Shown in pieces: positions 18,101 through 25,497 of a stretch of 64,000 bases of DNA; position 1 is the first letter of the stretch; every line of letters starts with the position of its first letter. Position numbers and translations under genes: made by a program. The stretch lies in NCBI GenBank assembly GCA_964398945.1, contig CAYNOT010000012.1:62001-126000 (forward strand). Direction: 5' to 3'. The notes under the pieces are model-generated. The model searched no databases. It was not told where the DNA came from and saw only the letters and a program-made list of their open reading frames with translations. Source of the DNA: JBGTGG01 sp964398945. Lineage in GTDB: Bacteria > Bacteroidota > Bacteroidia > Cytophagales > Cyclobacteriaceae.

Positions 18101-18526
18101 AAATTCGCAAAGAAAAACACCCATGGGTTTCAATATCACTGTCATTACCAGAACTAACGACTGATCCATAACTGTATAGCCCGGCATAGGCTTGCCTTGC
18201 TTCACCACCCATGCCCGATGTCAATCCGAAAGCACCTGTCAAGGCTGTGGCAAAGCCAGGTAGTTGTAATAAATTTTATTGGTGTTATCGCAAACAGTTG
18301 AGCGGGACGCTCAAAATGTGTCCCGCTACGACCAGATTGGGTTTCTTCTATGGTCATACCTGTATGCACTTTTGTTCTAAAATCTATTTTTGGTCATTAT
18401 TGACCATCTCAGACCATCTCAAAGGCAAAATAAAATTTCTATTTTTGACCAATTAAAAAGGTCATAATGATTAATTTTTTGCCCATAATTGTCAAAATAA
18501 ATAATTTTGTAATAAATCAAATACAG
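18101..18526. other. non-coding region with a repeat copy and a possible gene remnant
   Basis: Between the permease and the XRE regulator. On the minus strand, 18115-18250 can be read as a short protein-like segment (TGAFGLTSGMGGEARQAYAG, SYGSVVSSGNDSDIETHG) without a clear start or function; it may be a remnant of a lost gene. It is followed by a copy of the hairpin repeat at 18298-18341. The last 150 bases are very A/T-rich (TTGACCATCTCAGACC...TTTTTGACC) and probably hold the promoter of the XRE gene, but no specific motif is secure. Confidence 0.5.
18298..18341 (+). repeat. short hairpin repeat (CGGGACGCT family), diverged copy
   Basis: Contains TGAGCG-GGA-CGCTCA (perfect 6-base arms) followed by TGTCCCGCTACGACCAGATTGGG. 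The right part, CGCTACGACCAGATTGGG, is identical to the copy at 24353-24407 and nearly identical to the copy at 21291-21323. Looks like a rearranged or internally deleted version. Confidence 0.7.
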
Positions 18527-18892
18527 ATGACAGTAGGCGAAAAAATAAAGCAAGTCCGTAAGGAAAAGGGGCTACAGCAAAAAACAATAGCCCTTGAGAT
18601 TGGTCTAGACCAAAGCAACTACAATAAAATCGAAAACGGAAGGCGTGAACCTTCTGTAGAAGTTTTGCAGAAGCTTTCGGTTATTTTTGGGGTCATGGTG
18701 GATGATTTGCTGAACCCGGGCAACAATCAACCAAGCCTGGTTACGGTAGAAGATAAAACCGTGACCGAAAAAATACGCCTGATAGAACAGCTTGAGGACG
18801 AAGATAAAAACGTGATTTACAAAATGCTTGATACTATGCTGACCAAAAAGAAGTTTCAGGACTTCTTTCAGCAGAACATTGCAACCAAATAA
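18527..18892 (+). CDS. XRE-family helix-turn-helix transcriptional regulator
   Basis: Small DNA-binding protein of 121 residues. The start chosen gives MTVGEKIKQVRKEKGLQQ, the usual beginning of this family; upstream residues in the open frame are not conserved-looking. The Cro/C1-type helix-turn-helix covers about residues 5-60, with QQKTIALEIGLDQSNYNKIE and ENGRREPSVEVLQKLSVIFG. The C-terminal region (TEKIRLIEQLEDEDKNVIY...MLTKKKFQDFF) is helical, as in regulators that dimerise through the tail. It precedes an antitoxin-like gene by 8 bases, so it may be a regulator of that module. Target unknown. Confidence 0.88.
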   Translation: MTVGEKIKQVRKEKGLQQKTIALEIGLDQSNYNKIENGRREPSVEVLQKLSVIFGVMVDDLLNPGNNQPSLVTVEDKTVTEKIRLIEQLEDEDKNVIYKMLDTMLTKKKFQDFFQQNIATK

Positions 18893-18900
18893 TTTCGGAT

Positions 18901-19134
18901 ATGAGACTACAAATAATACAGGACAGCAAGGGAAAAGCTACCGGGGTTTATATTCCCATCAGCGAATGGAAAGAGCTTAAAAAACAGTACAAGGATTTGG
19001 AAGCTCTGGAATATGAAGAACCTACCAAAGAGCAGATTTTACAGGAACTCAAAGAAGCGGTAAACGAACTTAAACTCGTGGAGCAAGGAAAATTGAAAGC
19101 CCGTCCCGCAAAAGAGTTTCTTGATGAGTTATAG
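18901..19134 (+). CDS. small antitoxin-like protein of a type II TA module
   Basis: 77 residues: an N-terminal beta segment (MRLQIIQDSKGKATGVYIPI) followed by a charged helical region (SEWKELKKQYKDLEALEYEE...) ending AKEFLDEL. This layout (short strand, 'SKGK-TGV-IPI', long helix) is seen in small Bacteroidota antitoxins that precede RelE-type toxin genes. Here the following toxin frame starts inside its last codons but is broken. The antitoxin itself is intact, which is the usual outcome when a toxin is lost first. Assignment rests on size, layout and the toxin remnant, not on a strong motif. Confidence 0.7.
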   Translation: MRLQIIQDSKGKATGVYIPISEWKELKKQYKDLEALEYEEPTKEQILQELKEAVNELKLVEQGKLKARPAKEFLDEL

Positions 19135-19245
19135 TATTTCCTCCATACCGCTTTTTGACAAACAGGCTAAAAAAATACCCTTCGCTTAAAAAATGTTCTC
19201 TGGCTTTTTAATCCAAGATTTCACTCTGCTCATCATAATTAATCC
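19124..19245 (+). pseudogene. truncated, frameshifted RelE-type toxin remnant
   Basis: An ATG inside the end of the antitoxin gene (11-base overlap) starts MSYSISSIPLFDKQAKK and stops after 21 codons. One base shifted, in a run of seven A, the frame continues KKYPSLKKCSLAF, matching the 'KKYPSLKKD' segment of RelE-type toxins. Another shift gives FLIQDFT, then similarity ends. So roughly the first third of a toxin survives in three frames. The following 280 bases up to the next gene show nothing further I can identify. Confidence 0.65.
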
Positions 19246-19524
19246 TTCTTCTTTTTCTCTTCAATTAATTCGACTACTAGACCTACTTGCATTTCACCTA
19301 ATCCCAAAGAAAGTTAACAAAATTGTATGATTGGCTTGGCTAGCTAGTTTTCCTAAATTTTTGGAGTACAATTAAAAGTAAAAAAAAAGAACAACTTGTA
19401 AATATAAGTTGCTCCGCAAATGAACTGTACCTTCTAAAAATTGCATTTAAAAGTTTTTGCACCTCAAAGTCGATATCATTTTCAATTTTTAATCGGGCCG
19501 AAAATAATTTTGAGATGGCATCTA

Positions 19525-21066
19525 TTACCTCTTATTCCTGCTTACTTTTTTCTTCATCGGAAACTCAAACCCAAACCGCATGTTGATCTGGTCAGCGTAC
19601 GGACTCTTGTAATCCGGGTTGTAGAGGTTGTAGAGAATGGTGGCTGTGCCACGTACATTTTTAAATAATTTGTATTCTTTCTTCATTCCGGCAAATGATC
19701 CCCATACCCACTCGCGATGTTCAGGATCAAGGGGTGTTGAGGTTAAACCAATGATCGGTGGTGTGTTGGTGTTCATGACTTCGATACTAAAGTGGCCCGT
19801 AAACCCTTTACCGATTTTGAACTCACCAAAAGCACGCGGTCCGAAGATCCGTGCTGCTTTGTTGAATTGATTGTCACGATCATTGTAGGCCAGACGGTAG
19901 TTCCACCCTGCCCCTGCTGATAGCCTTCCTGTAATGCGATACAGTGCATACGGATTGAAGTCCACCAGCAGGTCATTCTTTTTCAGGATTTGAAAATTGA
20001 TCCCGGGAACAATCCGTTCAATGAATGGTTTGCTTTTCATCGGGTTGGGTGGTTTCTTTGCGAGGTCTTTGATGCTGTTGACGCTGGAGTATTTCTGTTT
20101 GTACTTCGCGATTTTTTCCATGGCAGCACTAAGCTGTTGTTGCTTTCCGGCAAAGTGATCGATGGCCACTTCCTGTGCTTTTTCAATTGCAATTTCTTTC
20201 ATGGCTTCCGGGTCCTTGATGCTTTCGGCCATGCCTTTGTATTCATCAAGCACTGCTGTTCCTTCTGTGAGTGCGCCCAACTCTTCCCTTTGCATCACTT
20301 CTTTTTCCAGGGCTTGTGGAATTTGTTTTACATCTTCAATGTCCCCGTTGGTTATGCTTTTGATATCTTCCGAATAGCCGCCTGCTTGTTCCGTTATCCC
20401 GGACACATTTTCAAGACCTTCAATCTTTGCGAGCTGATCGGTGCCCAATTGGCTTACGTTCCCGACATCAGGCAATGTTGCCTCCGGTAAATTCAGGTTC
20501 TCGGTAATTTTTGAAACTCCATCCATGTTGAGATCACCCAGGTTGCCGATATCTACATTGGACAGCCCCTCAGGAAGTTTGAGATTGGAAAGATCAAGTC
20601 CTTCGATGCCCGGAAGGTCAAAACCAGAAATGGAACCGGTTAGTTTATCGGCTTGTGATTTTAGTTCGGGTGGTAGCTGTAATTCATTTACCTTGCCTAG
20701 TGTTGAGGTTTTAAGCTTTTCCAATTTCCCGTTCACGGAACTTACCAGTTCGTTTGCTTCTCCGTTCAGGCTATCCAGTTTGGCTGTATACTTTTCTGTC
20801 GGAAGGTTTAAGCCGGAAAGGCTATCAATTTTGCTTTGGACTGATGCTTTTGCATTTTCAATTTTACTTAATCCATCCTGAAGTTCTTGCTGAAGGCTAT
20901 CGGATTTTTGTTGGAATCCGGTATTGATGGAATCCAGTTTTTCTTGTGGTTTGGTGATCAATGAATCAGCATCGGAAAGGCTGTTGATTAAACTATCAGC
21001 GGGTAAGATTTGGGCGCTGGCCTTGCCAAGGATCAATAGGAATATGGTGGCTAACAAAAGGCGCAT
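19525..21066 (-). CDS. coiled-coil protein with C-terminal outer-membrane-like domain, unknown function
   Basis: Not recognised as a named family. The start MRLLLATIFLLILGKASAQ gives a signal peptide; 36 extra upstream residues in the open frame are unlikely. About residues 25-170 are rich in Leu, Ser, Asp and Lys with heptad-like spacing (DSLINSLSDADSLI, KLDSLNGEANELVSSVNGKL), so a coiled coil. A repetitive Gly/Leu/Asn region follows (DLPGIEGLDLSNLKLPEGLS). The last 160 residues (PGINFQILKKNDLLVDFNPY, GWNYRLAYND, FGPRAFGEFKIGKGF) have alternating beta strands and end FGFEFPMKKKVSRNKR, resembling an outer-membrane barrel. It may span periplasm and outer membrane. No operon partner is evident. 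Confidence 0.75.
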   Translation of the reverse strand: MRLLLATIFLLILGKASAQILPADSLINSLSDADSLITKPQEKLDSINTGFQQKSDSLQQELQDGLSKIENAKASVQSKIDSLSGLNLPTEKYTAKLDSLNGEANELVSSVNGKLEKLKTSTLGKVNELQLPPELKSQADKLTGSISGFDLPGIEGLDLSNLKLPEGLSNVDIGNLGDLNMDGVSKITENLNLPEATLPDVGNVSQLGTDQLAKIEGLENVSGITEQAGGYSEDIKSITNGDIEDVKQIPQALEKEVMQREELGALTEGTAVLDEYKGMAESIKDPEAMKEIAIEKAQEVAIDHFAGKQQQLSAAMEKIAKYKQKYSSVNSIKDLAKKPPNPMKSKPFIERIVPGINFQILKKNDLLVDFNPYALYRITGRLSAGAGWNYRLAYNDRDNQFNKAARIFGPRAFGEFKIGKGFTGHFSIEVMNTNTPPIIGLTSTPLDPEHREWVWGSFAGMKKEYKLFKNVRGTATILYNLYNPDYKSPYADQINMRFGFEFPMKKKVSRNKR

Positions 21067-21257
21067 AAGAGTGCGTAAAAGTAGTGATTTTAAAGGGGAT
21101 TTCGATGGTTTGAAGGCGTGAAATTTTGCGCTTTTAGAAATATTCAATTTCTCCGCCTTGATTATTAAATTCAACGATAGCTTGATTTATTCACATTGCA
21201 AACTTCTTTCTATTTAGGAAGATTTGGTCGCGCGCTTGCCAACGCACATGCCGAGAC

Positions 21258-21996
21258 TTAACCTAAGGGGCATAGACTTAACCCAGAGAAGGGTCGTAGC
21301 GGGACGCTACGACCAGACTGGGGTATATATTCAAAAGTACCTAAACCATGATCTACAGTTGATATTAGATTGTCATGGCCAGAATTTTGAATTTGATAAG
21401 TATCTGTTTTGTAAAATTTTTCACAAGGCTTGCATTGAAAAAATGTACTACGATTATTACCTACGTTTAATATATAAGTATACTTAATTTCAAGCTGTTC
21501 GTTTATTGAACAACTAATATATGGTTCAGACCCATCCATCAGAAACCCTGGGTCAAGATTTTTTATGAAATTTCCATTAAGGTCATAACTTAGAACAAGA
21601 GCCCTTTGCATCCATTCGCTTTTCACATCAAATTGAAATAACACCAACAAAACAAAGTCCATTAGTGGGTAATTTCAAGACTGGTTGAAAATAACCATAC
21701 CCATCAGTGCTCTCACCCGATTCAGTCTGAAGTGTATATAATTTAGGCATAATATAATTACCATCAATTTTTAAAAAATTATTCTCCATCAAATCAGGAA
21801 TATCCGCAATTGAAAGTTGTACCAAATCTGATCCAAAAATATCTTCTGAAGTAATGGGTAATTGCCCCGATGGGAACAATTCTACAAAAGATCGAAAATT
21901 AGGATCTGAAATATTATTATATGCTGAAAAATTAACTGGCTGGCTATATGCGCAATATGTCAGAATAATTAAGAATAATATATTTATATATTTCAT
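21258..21996 (-). pseudogene. frameshifted secreted protein, third member of an immunity-like cluster
   Basis: The first frame (122 codons) starts MKYINILFLIILTYCAYSQ, a signal peptide, and runs to KLPTNGLCFVGV. Shifting one base within GTTTTGTTGG continues into FQFDVKSEWMQRALVLSYDLNGNFIKNLDPG, which aligns loosely with LISFDTDGNYLSDLDAEY of the neighbouring gene. The original C-terminus appears lost: the second frame ends by reading into the hairpin repeat (SGRSVPLRPFSG). Three bases separate it from the upstream gene, so it was part of the same transcription unit. Function unknown; a role as an immunity protein is suggested only by its place next to a toxin fragment. Confidence 0.6.
21291..21323 (+). 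repeat. short hairpin repeat (CGGGACGCT family)
   Basis: GTCGTAGCG-GGA-CGCTACGAC is a perfect 9-base stem with a 3-base loop (21293-21313), followed by CAGACTGGGG. Nearly the same sequence occurs at 24375-24407. It lies at the broken 3' end of the pseudogene on the other strand. A second short direct repeat, ACTTAACC near 21256 and 21277, lies just to its left. Confidence 0.8.
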
Positions 21997-21999
21997 TTT

Positions 22000-22506
22000 T
22001 TAATAGTCCCCAAGATTATCCGCATCGCGATCCTCTACAACTCCTTCCTGTATAAAATATCCATTCTCATATCGAAAGGTTTTAATTTTTGCATCAGATA
22101 AATTATAAGTTGCAATTCTAATTTTACCTTCCGGGGAAATAGCAAATTCACCACCTTCTCCATCAGCTGTATACTCAGCATCCAGATCAGATAAATAATT
22201 ACCATCTGTGTCAAAAGATATCAAGCTGATAAGCCTGTCATATCCATTATTGTAATGTTTCCGTACCAATAACAAAGGGTAGCCTCCATCTAAATTGATT
22301 TTAGCAATTGTCTTATAACCTGTAAACTTTGGCAGGGAGCTTATACTTGTAGGTATGTCATAACCTGTCCAATTGGAGTAAGAAGATTCGCTAAATTTCT
22401 TTGGGTGGTTTATCAACGGAATTCCATCAAGGTAATCCGTAAAAGTTTGCCCAATACATGAACTTAAAGAGGTAATTAAACTTAGTAGTATGATTATTGT
22501 TTTCAT
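22000..22506 (-). CDS. secreted protein, second member of an immunity-like cluster
   Basis: 168 residues with signal peptide MKTIIILLSLITSLSSCIGQ (a possible lipoprotein Cys at residue 17). The mature part begins TFTDYLDGIPLINHPKKF and ends YRYENG-like (FRYENGYFIQEG...) DRDADNLGDY. The upstream neighbour has the same start (TFGDYLDG...CPKKF) and end (YRYENGQFFKEG, ADADNLPDY), so the two are tandem paralogues of about 30-40% identity by eye. They follow a toxin-like fragment in the same direction, the usual position of immunity genes. No biochemical function can be read. Confidence 0.7.
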   Translation of the reverse strand: MKTIIILLSLITSLSSCIGQTFTDYLDGIPLINHPKKFSESSYSNWTGYDIPTSISSLPKFTGYKTIAKINLDGGYPLLLVRKHYNNGYDRLISLISFDTDGNYLSDLDAEYTADGEGGEFAISPEGKIRIATYNLSDAKIKTFRYENGYFIQEGVVEDRDADNLGDY

Positions 22507-22607
22507 TGCTTAATTTAATTGGTTTTTCATGACCTCCTTTTTAATCTATGTTCCTTGTTAGAAACAACTTGGTATAAAATCATGTTGGACTGGCTTGATA
22601 GTTCAAA

Positions 22608-23129
22608 TCAATAATCGGGCAAATTATCAGCATCAGCATATTCCCTAGGCCCCTCTTTAAAAAATTGACCATTCTCATAACGATACGTATTTATAACGGC
22701 ATCTGATGCACCATAACTCGCAACTCTAATTTTATTTTCAGGAGTTATGGAATACGAACTTCCCTCGCCAACTAAATCATGTGACAATACTATTTTAGAA
22801 AGAAGATTTCCTTGATTATTAAATGAACATGCTGTCACAACTTCAAAGTAATCACCTCTATCAGAGATATTGCCAATTAAGATAATCGGATAGTCTTCGT
22901 CCAATTCCAATTTGGCGAATGCCTTTTGCTTTGTAAGGTTGAAATCTGTACCATTAAACAAATGACTTGGCAAGTCAGTACGATTAAAATTTACAACTGA
23001 GTCAGGTTTAAATTTTTTAGGGCATGGCATTGTTACAAGACCATCTAAATAGTCTCCAAATGTTTGGGCTTGACTTAAGCTAGAAAGTAACATAAAACTT
23101 AAAATCACCAAGATTCTTCTTCTCAACAT
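22608..23129 (-). CDS. secreted protein, first member of an immunity-like cluster
   Basis: 173 residues with a signal peptide ending SLSQAQ. Paralogue of the next gene: shared TF-x-DYLDG, PKKF, AKLELDEDYPIILIG versus AKINLDGGYPLLLV, SITPENKIRVASY versus AISPEGKIRIATY, and the acidic end ADADNLPDY. It starts 11 bases after the C39-like toxin fragment. In polymorphic toxin loci the gene directly behind a toxin domain normally encodes its immunity protein, and a signal peptide would place it in the periplasm. Function inferred from position only. Confidence 0.7.
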   Translation of the reverse strand: MLRRRILVILSFMLLSSLSQAQTFGDYLDGLVTMPCPKKFKPDSVVNFNRTDLPSHLFNGTDFNLTKQKAFAKLELDEDYPIILIGNISDRGDYFEVVTACSFNNQGNLLSKIVLSHDLVGEGSSYSITPENKIRVASYGASDAVINTYRYENGQFFKEGPREYADADNLPDY

Positions 23130-23140
23130 TTCTTTTACTT

Positions 23141-23764
23141 TTATTGTTTATAAATTCTGTGAACACTTCTAAATCGTATTTGAATAATATTTGACCATGA
23201 CCATGTAATTCCATGACCATGAATATTATCAGAACTACTACTTGAACTACTGTTCGTATTTAACCAACGTGTCCCTCCAGTATAGAAGTTGACAATATCA
23301 GTTTCTCCGAATGGATCGTCAATAATCAGACCATTATCATTATACCCAACAACTCTCACCATATGACCTTTATACTGAGGACTTCCTCCCGGACTAGCAG
23401 CGGCTGCGGCATCATCTGACCTAGATATTCCAATTATTATACCTTCACCAGCTTCTAGAATATCTTTAAAGTCATTCTTAATCTTTTCCTCAGTGAGGGT
23501 ATTGTCCAGCCCATAACCAGTAATCTCTGAACGCTGATAGCCTTTATCATTCAAAATTTTATCCCATAATCCCCATTGAGTTCTATAGTTCTCATGTAAT
23601 CGATAATTAGTGACTCCCTCTGGTAAAGGGTTTGGTACTTCATAATTACCTTGTCTATACTACTCCAAATCTTGAGCGGTAGCATTCTCCTCTCTGAACA
23701 TTTCAAGCTGGTCCAAAAAGTCATTCAGATCACATTCTTCAAGTGGAGGTTCGGATTGTCTTAT
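23141..23764 (-). pseudogene. displaced C-terminal toxin fragment (C39-like peptidase domain), interrupted
   Basis: A start-less fragment in frame after the upstream stop reads EPPLEECDLNDFLDQLEMF...AQDLE, a TAG stop, then YRQGNYEVPNPLPEGVTNY..., continuing to a 137-residue open segment. NDFLDQL matches the sequence directly before the toxin domain of the big RHS protein, and 15 bases (TCCAAAAAGTCATTC on the + strand) are identical at both places. The distal part contains GEGIIIGISRSDD and GHMVRVVGYNDNGLIIDDPF, the His/Asp half of a C39-like (papain-fold) peptidase. The Cys-bearing segment is missing. This is the classic form of an 'orphan' toxin cassette behind an RHS gene, and it is silent as it stands. 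Confidence 0.7.
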
Positions 23765-24295
23765 TCACTTAAGCCTGTAGCCTTTTTCATAATCTTGCTT
23801 ATTATATACAAGGACTACGTATCTAATAAGATCGTATTTCAATAGCTCAAAAGGCTCTATCAATTCAATATTAATACTATCATTAGAGAATAGATACATT
23901 TTTGCTTTTGGATCATCTATGATCATTCTACTAAGAACCATTGTGCTTTGAATTTCAGATTTAATTGCATCAAAGTTGCTCTTAGTTAAGGTTATATAAG
24001 TTACAATACGTTTGAAACCGCCTCCTGTTTTTAAAGAAATCTGATCTTTGGTATGCGGTTCAAACTCTTCCCCATCAATTGCTTTATACCAAAAGTAATC
24101 AACTTTTTTATTTTCAAAATTCTCCGCATCAGTTATCCATTCACCTGATGTAGAAAGAGAATTCGAAATGAAAATTGGACTCTGATTATTTTGATATTCT
24201 ATCAGTACATCTAGACTAATTGATTGAGCCATTGCTGTGATTTTACTTACTACAAAAAGAATGGCTAAAATAACACATAGATAATTGGACTTCAT
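23765..24295 (-). CDS. secreted protein of unknown function between two toxin cassettes
   Basis: 176 residues with signal peptide MKSNYLCVILAILFVVSKITAMAQ. No family recognised. The mature protein (SISLDVLIEYQNNQSPIFIS, ending YNKQDYEKGYRLK) is mixed alpha/beta with no Cys. It is unrelated by eye to the six lipoproteins upstream or the two secreted paralogues downstream. Its position at the boundary between the immunity array and the displaced toxin fragment suggests it is an immunity gene left from another cassette. It is the only gene in this direction between two copies of the hairpin repeat that is clearly intact at both ends, apart from the paralogue pair. Confidence 0.6.
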   Translation of the reverse strand: MKSNYLCVILAILFVVSKITAMAQSISLDVLIEYQNNQSPIFISNSLSTSGEWITDAENFENKKVDYFWYKAIDGEEFEPHTKDQISLKTGGGFKRIVTYITLTKSNFDAIKSEIQSTMVLSRMIIDDPKAKMYLFSNDSINIELIEPFELLKYDLIRYVVLVYNKQDYEKGYRLK

Positions 24296-24352
24296 AATTT
24301 AATATTGTTATTGTTGAGATTCATAATATTCATTGCTACGAGTATAAAAGAG

Positions 24353-24407
24353 GTAGCGGGACGCTAAAGTGTGTGGGTCGTAGCGGGACGCTACGACCAG
24401 ATTGGGG
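24353..24407 (+). repeat. short hairpin repeat (CGGGACGCT family), longest copy
   Basis: GTAGCGGGACGCTA followed by AAGTGTGTGG and then GTCGTAGCG-GGA-CGCTACGAC, a perfect 9-base stem with 3-base loop, and CAGATTGGGG. It contains two versions of the AGCGGGACGCT core. It replaces the last codons of the lipoprotein gene on the other strand, which now stops inside the repeat. Confidence 0.8.
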
Positions 24408-24900
24408 GTTCAATTGTCATCAAAATCCCTCCTTCTAAATTCGGATTTGGGCTCTCCAAAGTTTCTCCGAGTGCCACAAAAACACCCCCATGCCATATGC
24501 TAATTGCCTTCGGTTCTATCGCTTCAAACAGGGTTAGGATTTCCCGCAAGGTATTGTCATTGTACATCGTTCTAAATCTTTGCAAAGTCTCTGCACTGCA
24601 TTTAGTGTTAGGGTGTTCTGAGATTAAACTCAAATTCGTTGGATTAACGTACATTGAGACTCCTCCAACCTCTGCCGAAAATCTAAGTTCAAGTTCTCCA
24701 CTCTTTTTCCTGATGGTTATTTTCTGAAAAGCATAATTGCCCCCCAAGGTTTGACTTAACGTTCGTATTTCAACTAAGCTGTCCTTATTTGTGTTGTAGT
24801 AATCTTTCATACATTGAGATGAGTCACAACTCGTCAATAACATCATTGACATCAACATGTTTCCTAATATCATACTCATCCACTTCACTATATGGCTCAT
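24391..24900 (-). CDS. immunity-like lipoprotein, paralogue 6 (3' end cut off by a repeat)
   Basis: Last of six tandem paralogues. It has the same lipoprotein start as paralogue 5 (MSHIVKWMSMILGNMLMSMM then LLTSCDSSQCMKDYY, lipid Cys near residue 25) and the shared block RFRTMYNDNTLREILTLFEA, IWHGGVFVALGETLESPNPN. The final 20 or so residues present in the others (RRIVEQIDTNVYLYDD) are missing and replaced by PIWS encoded by the hairpin repeat. The product is therefore truncated at 169 residues and possibly non-functional. It also lacks the RNNVTMYLNP block in that exact form (GGVSMYVNP). Confidence 0.75.
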   Translation of the reverse strand: MSHIVKWMSMILGNMLMSMMLLTSCDSSQCMKDYYNTNKDSLVEIRTLSQTLGGNYAFQKITIRKKSGELELRFSAEVGGVSMYVNPTNLSLISEHPNTKCSAETLQRFRTMYNDNTLREILTLFEAIEPKAISIWHGGVFVALGETLESPNPNLEGGILMTIEPPIWS

Positions 24901-24915
24901 CTATGAAGAATCTTA

Positions 24916-25482
24916 TTAGTAAATCAAGTCATCATACAAATAAACATTCGTATCAATTTGCTCAACGATCCTTCTACTGTGCGCAGGTTCAATTGTCATC
25001 AAAATCCCTCCTTCCAGATTCGGATTTGGGCTCTCCAAAGTTTCTCCGAGTGCCACAAAAACACCCCCATGCCATATGCTAATTGCCTTCGGTTCGATCG
25101 CTTCAAACAAGTTTAAGATTTCTCGTAAGTCATTGTCCTGATACATCGTTCTAAACCTTTGCAAGACTGCTGGATCGCATTCATCGAACGAATGCTCACT
25201 AATTAGACTAAAATCCGTAGGATTTAAATACATCGTAACATTATTTCGCGACTCTCCATGAGACATTAATTCAAGTTTTCCACTTTTTTTCCTAATGGTT
25301 AGTTTTACAAAAGCATAATTGTCAGCCAAGGTTTGGCTTAACGTTCGGATCTGCACTAAGCTATCTTGATTTGTGGTGTAATAGTCTTTCATACATTGAG
25401 TTGAATCACAGCTTGTCAATAACATCATTGACAGCAACATTTTTCCTAATATCATACTCATCCACTTCACTATATGGCTCAT
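24916..25482 (-). CDS. immunity-like lipoprotein, paralogue 5
   Basis: 188 residues. Signal MSHIVKWMSMILGKMLLSMM with lipobox LLTSC, then DSTQCMKDYYTTNQDSLVQI. Shared family blocks: QTLADNYAFVKLTIRKKSGK, RNNVTMYLNPTDFSLISEH, LQRFRTMYQDNDLREILNLF, EPKAISIWHGGVFVALGETL, ending IDTNVYLYDDLIY. Mature domain probably an alpha/beta fold anchored to a membrane facing the periplasm. 15 bases separate it from each neighbour, with an almost identical spacer, which shows recent tandem duplication. Confidence 0.78.
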   Translation of the reverse strand: MSHIVKWMSMILGKMLLSMMLLTSCDSTQCMKDYYTTNQDSLVQIRTLSQTLADNYAFVKLTIRKKSGKLELMSHGESRNNVTMYLNPTDFSLISEHSFDECDPAVLQRFRTMYQDNDLREILNLFEAIEPKAISIWHGGVFVALGETLESPNPNLEGGILMTIEPAHSRRIVEQIDTNVYLYDDLIY

Positions 25483-25497
25483 CTATGAAGAATCTTA

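Noticed and set aside
18298..24407. Hairpin repeats considered as insertion sequence ends
   Set aside because: No transposase or target-site duplication seen between or beside the copies; a REP-like element fits better.
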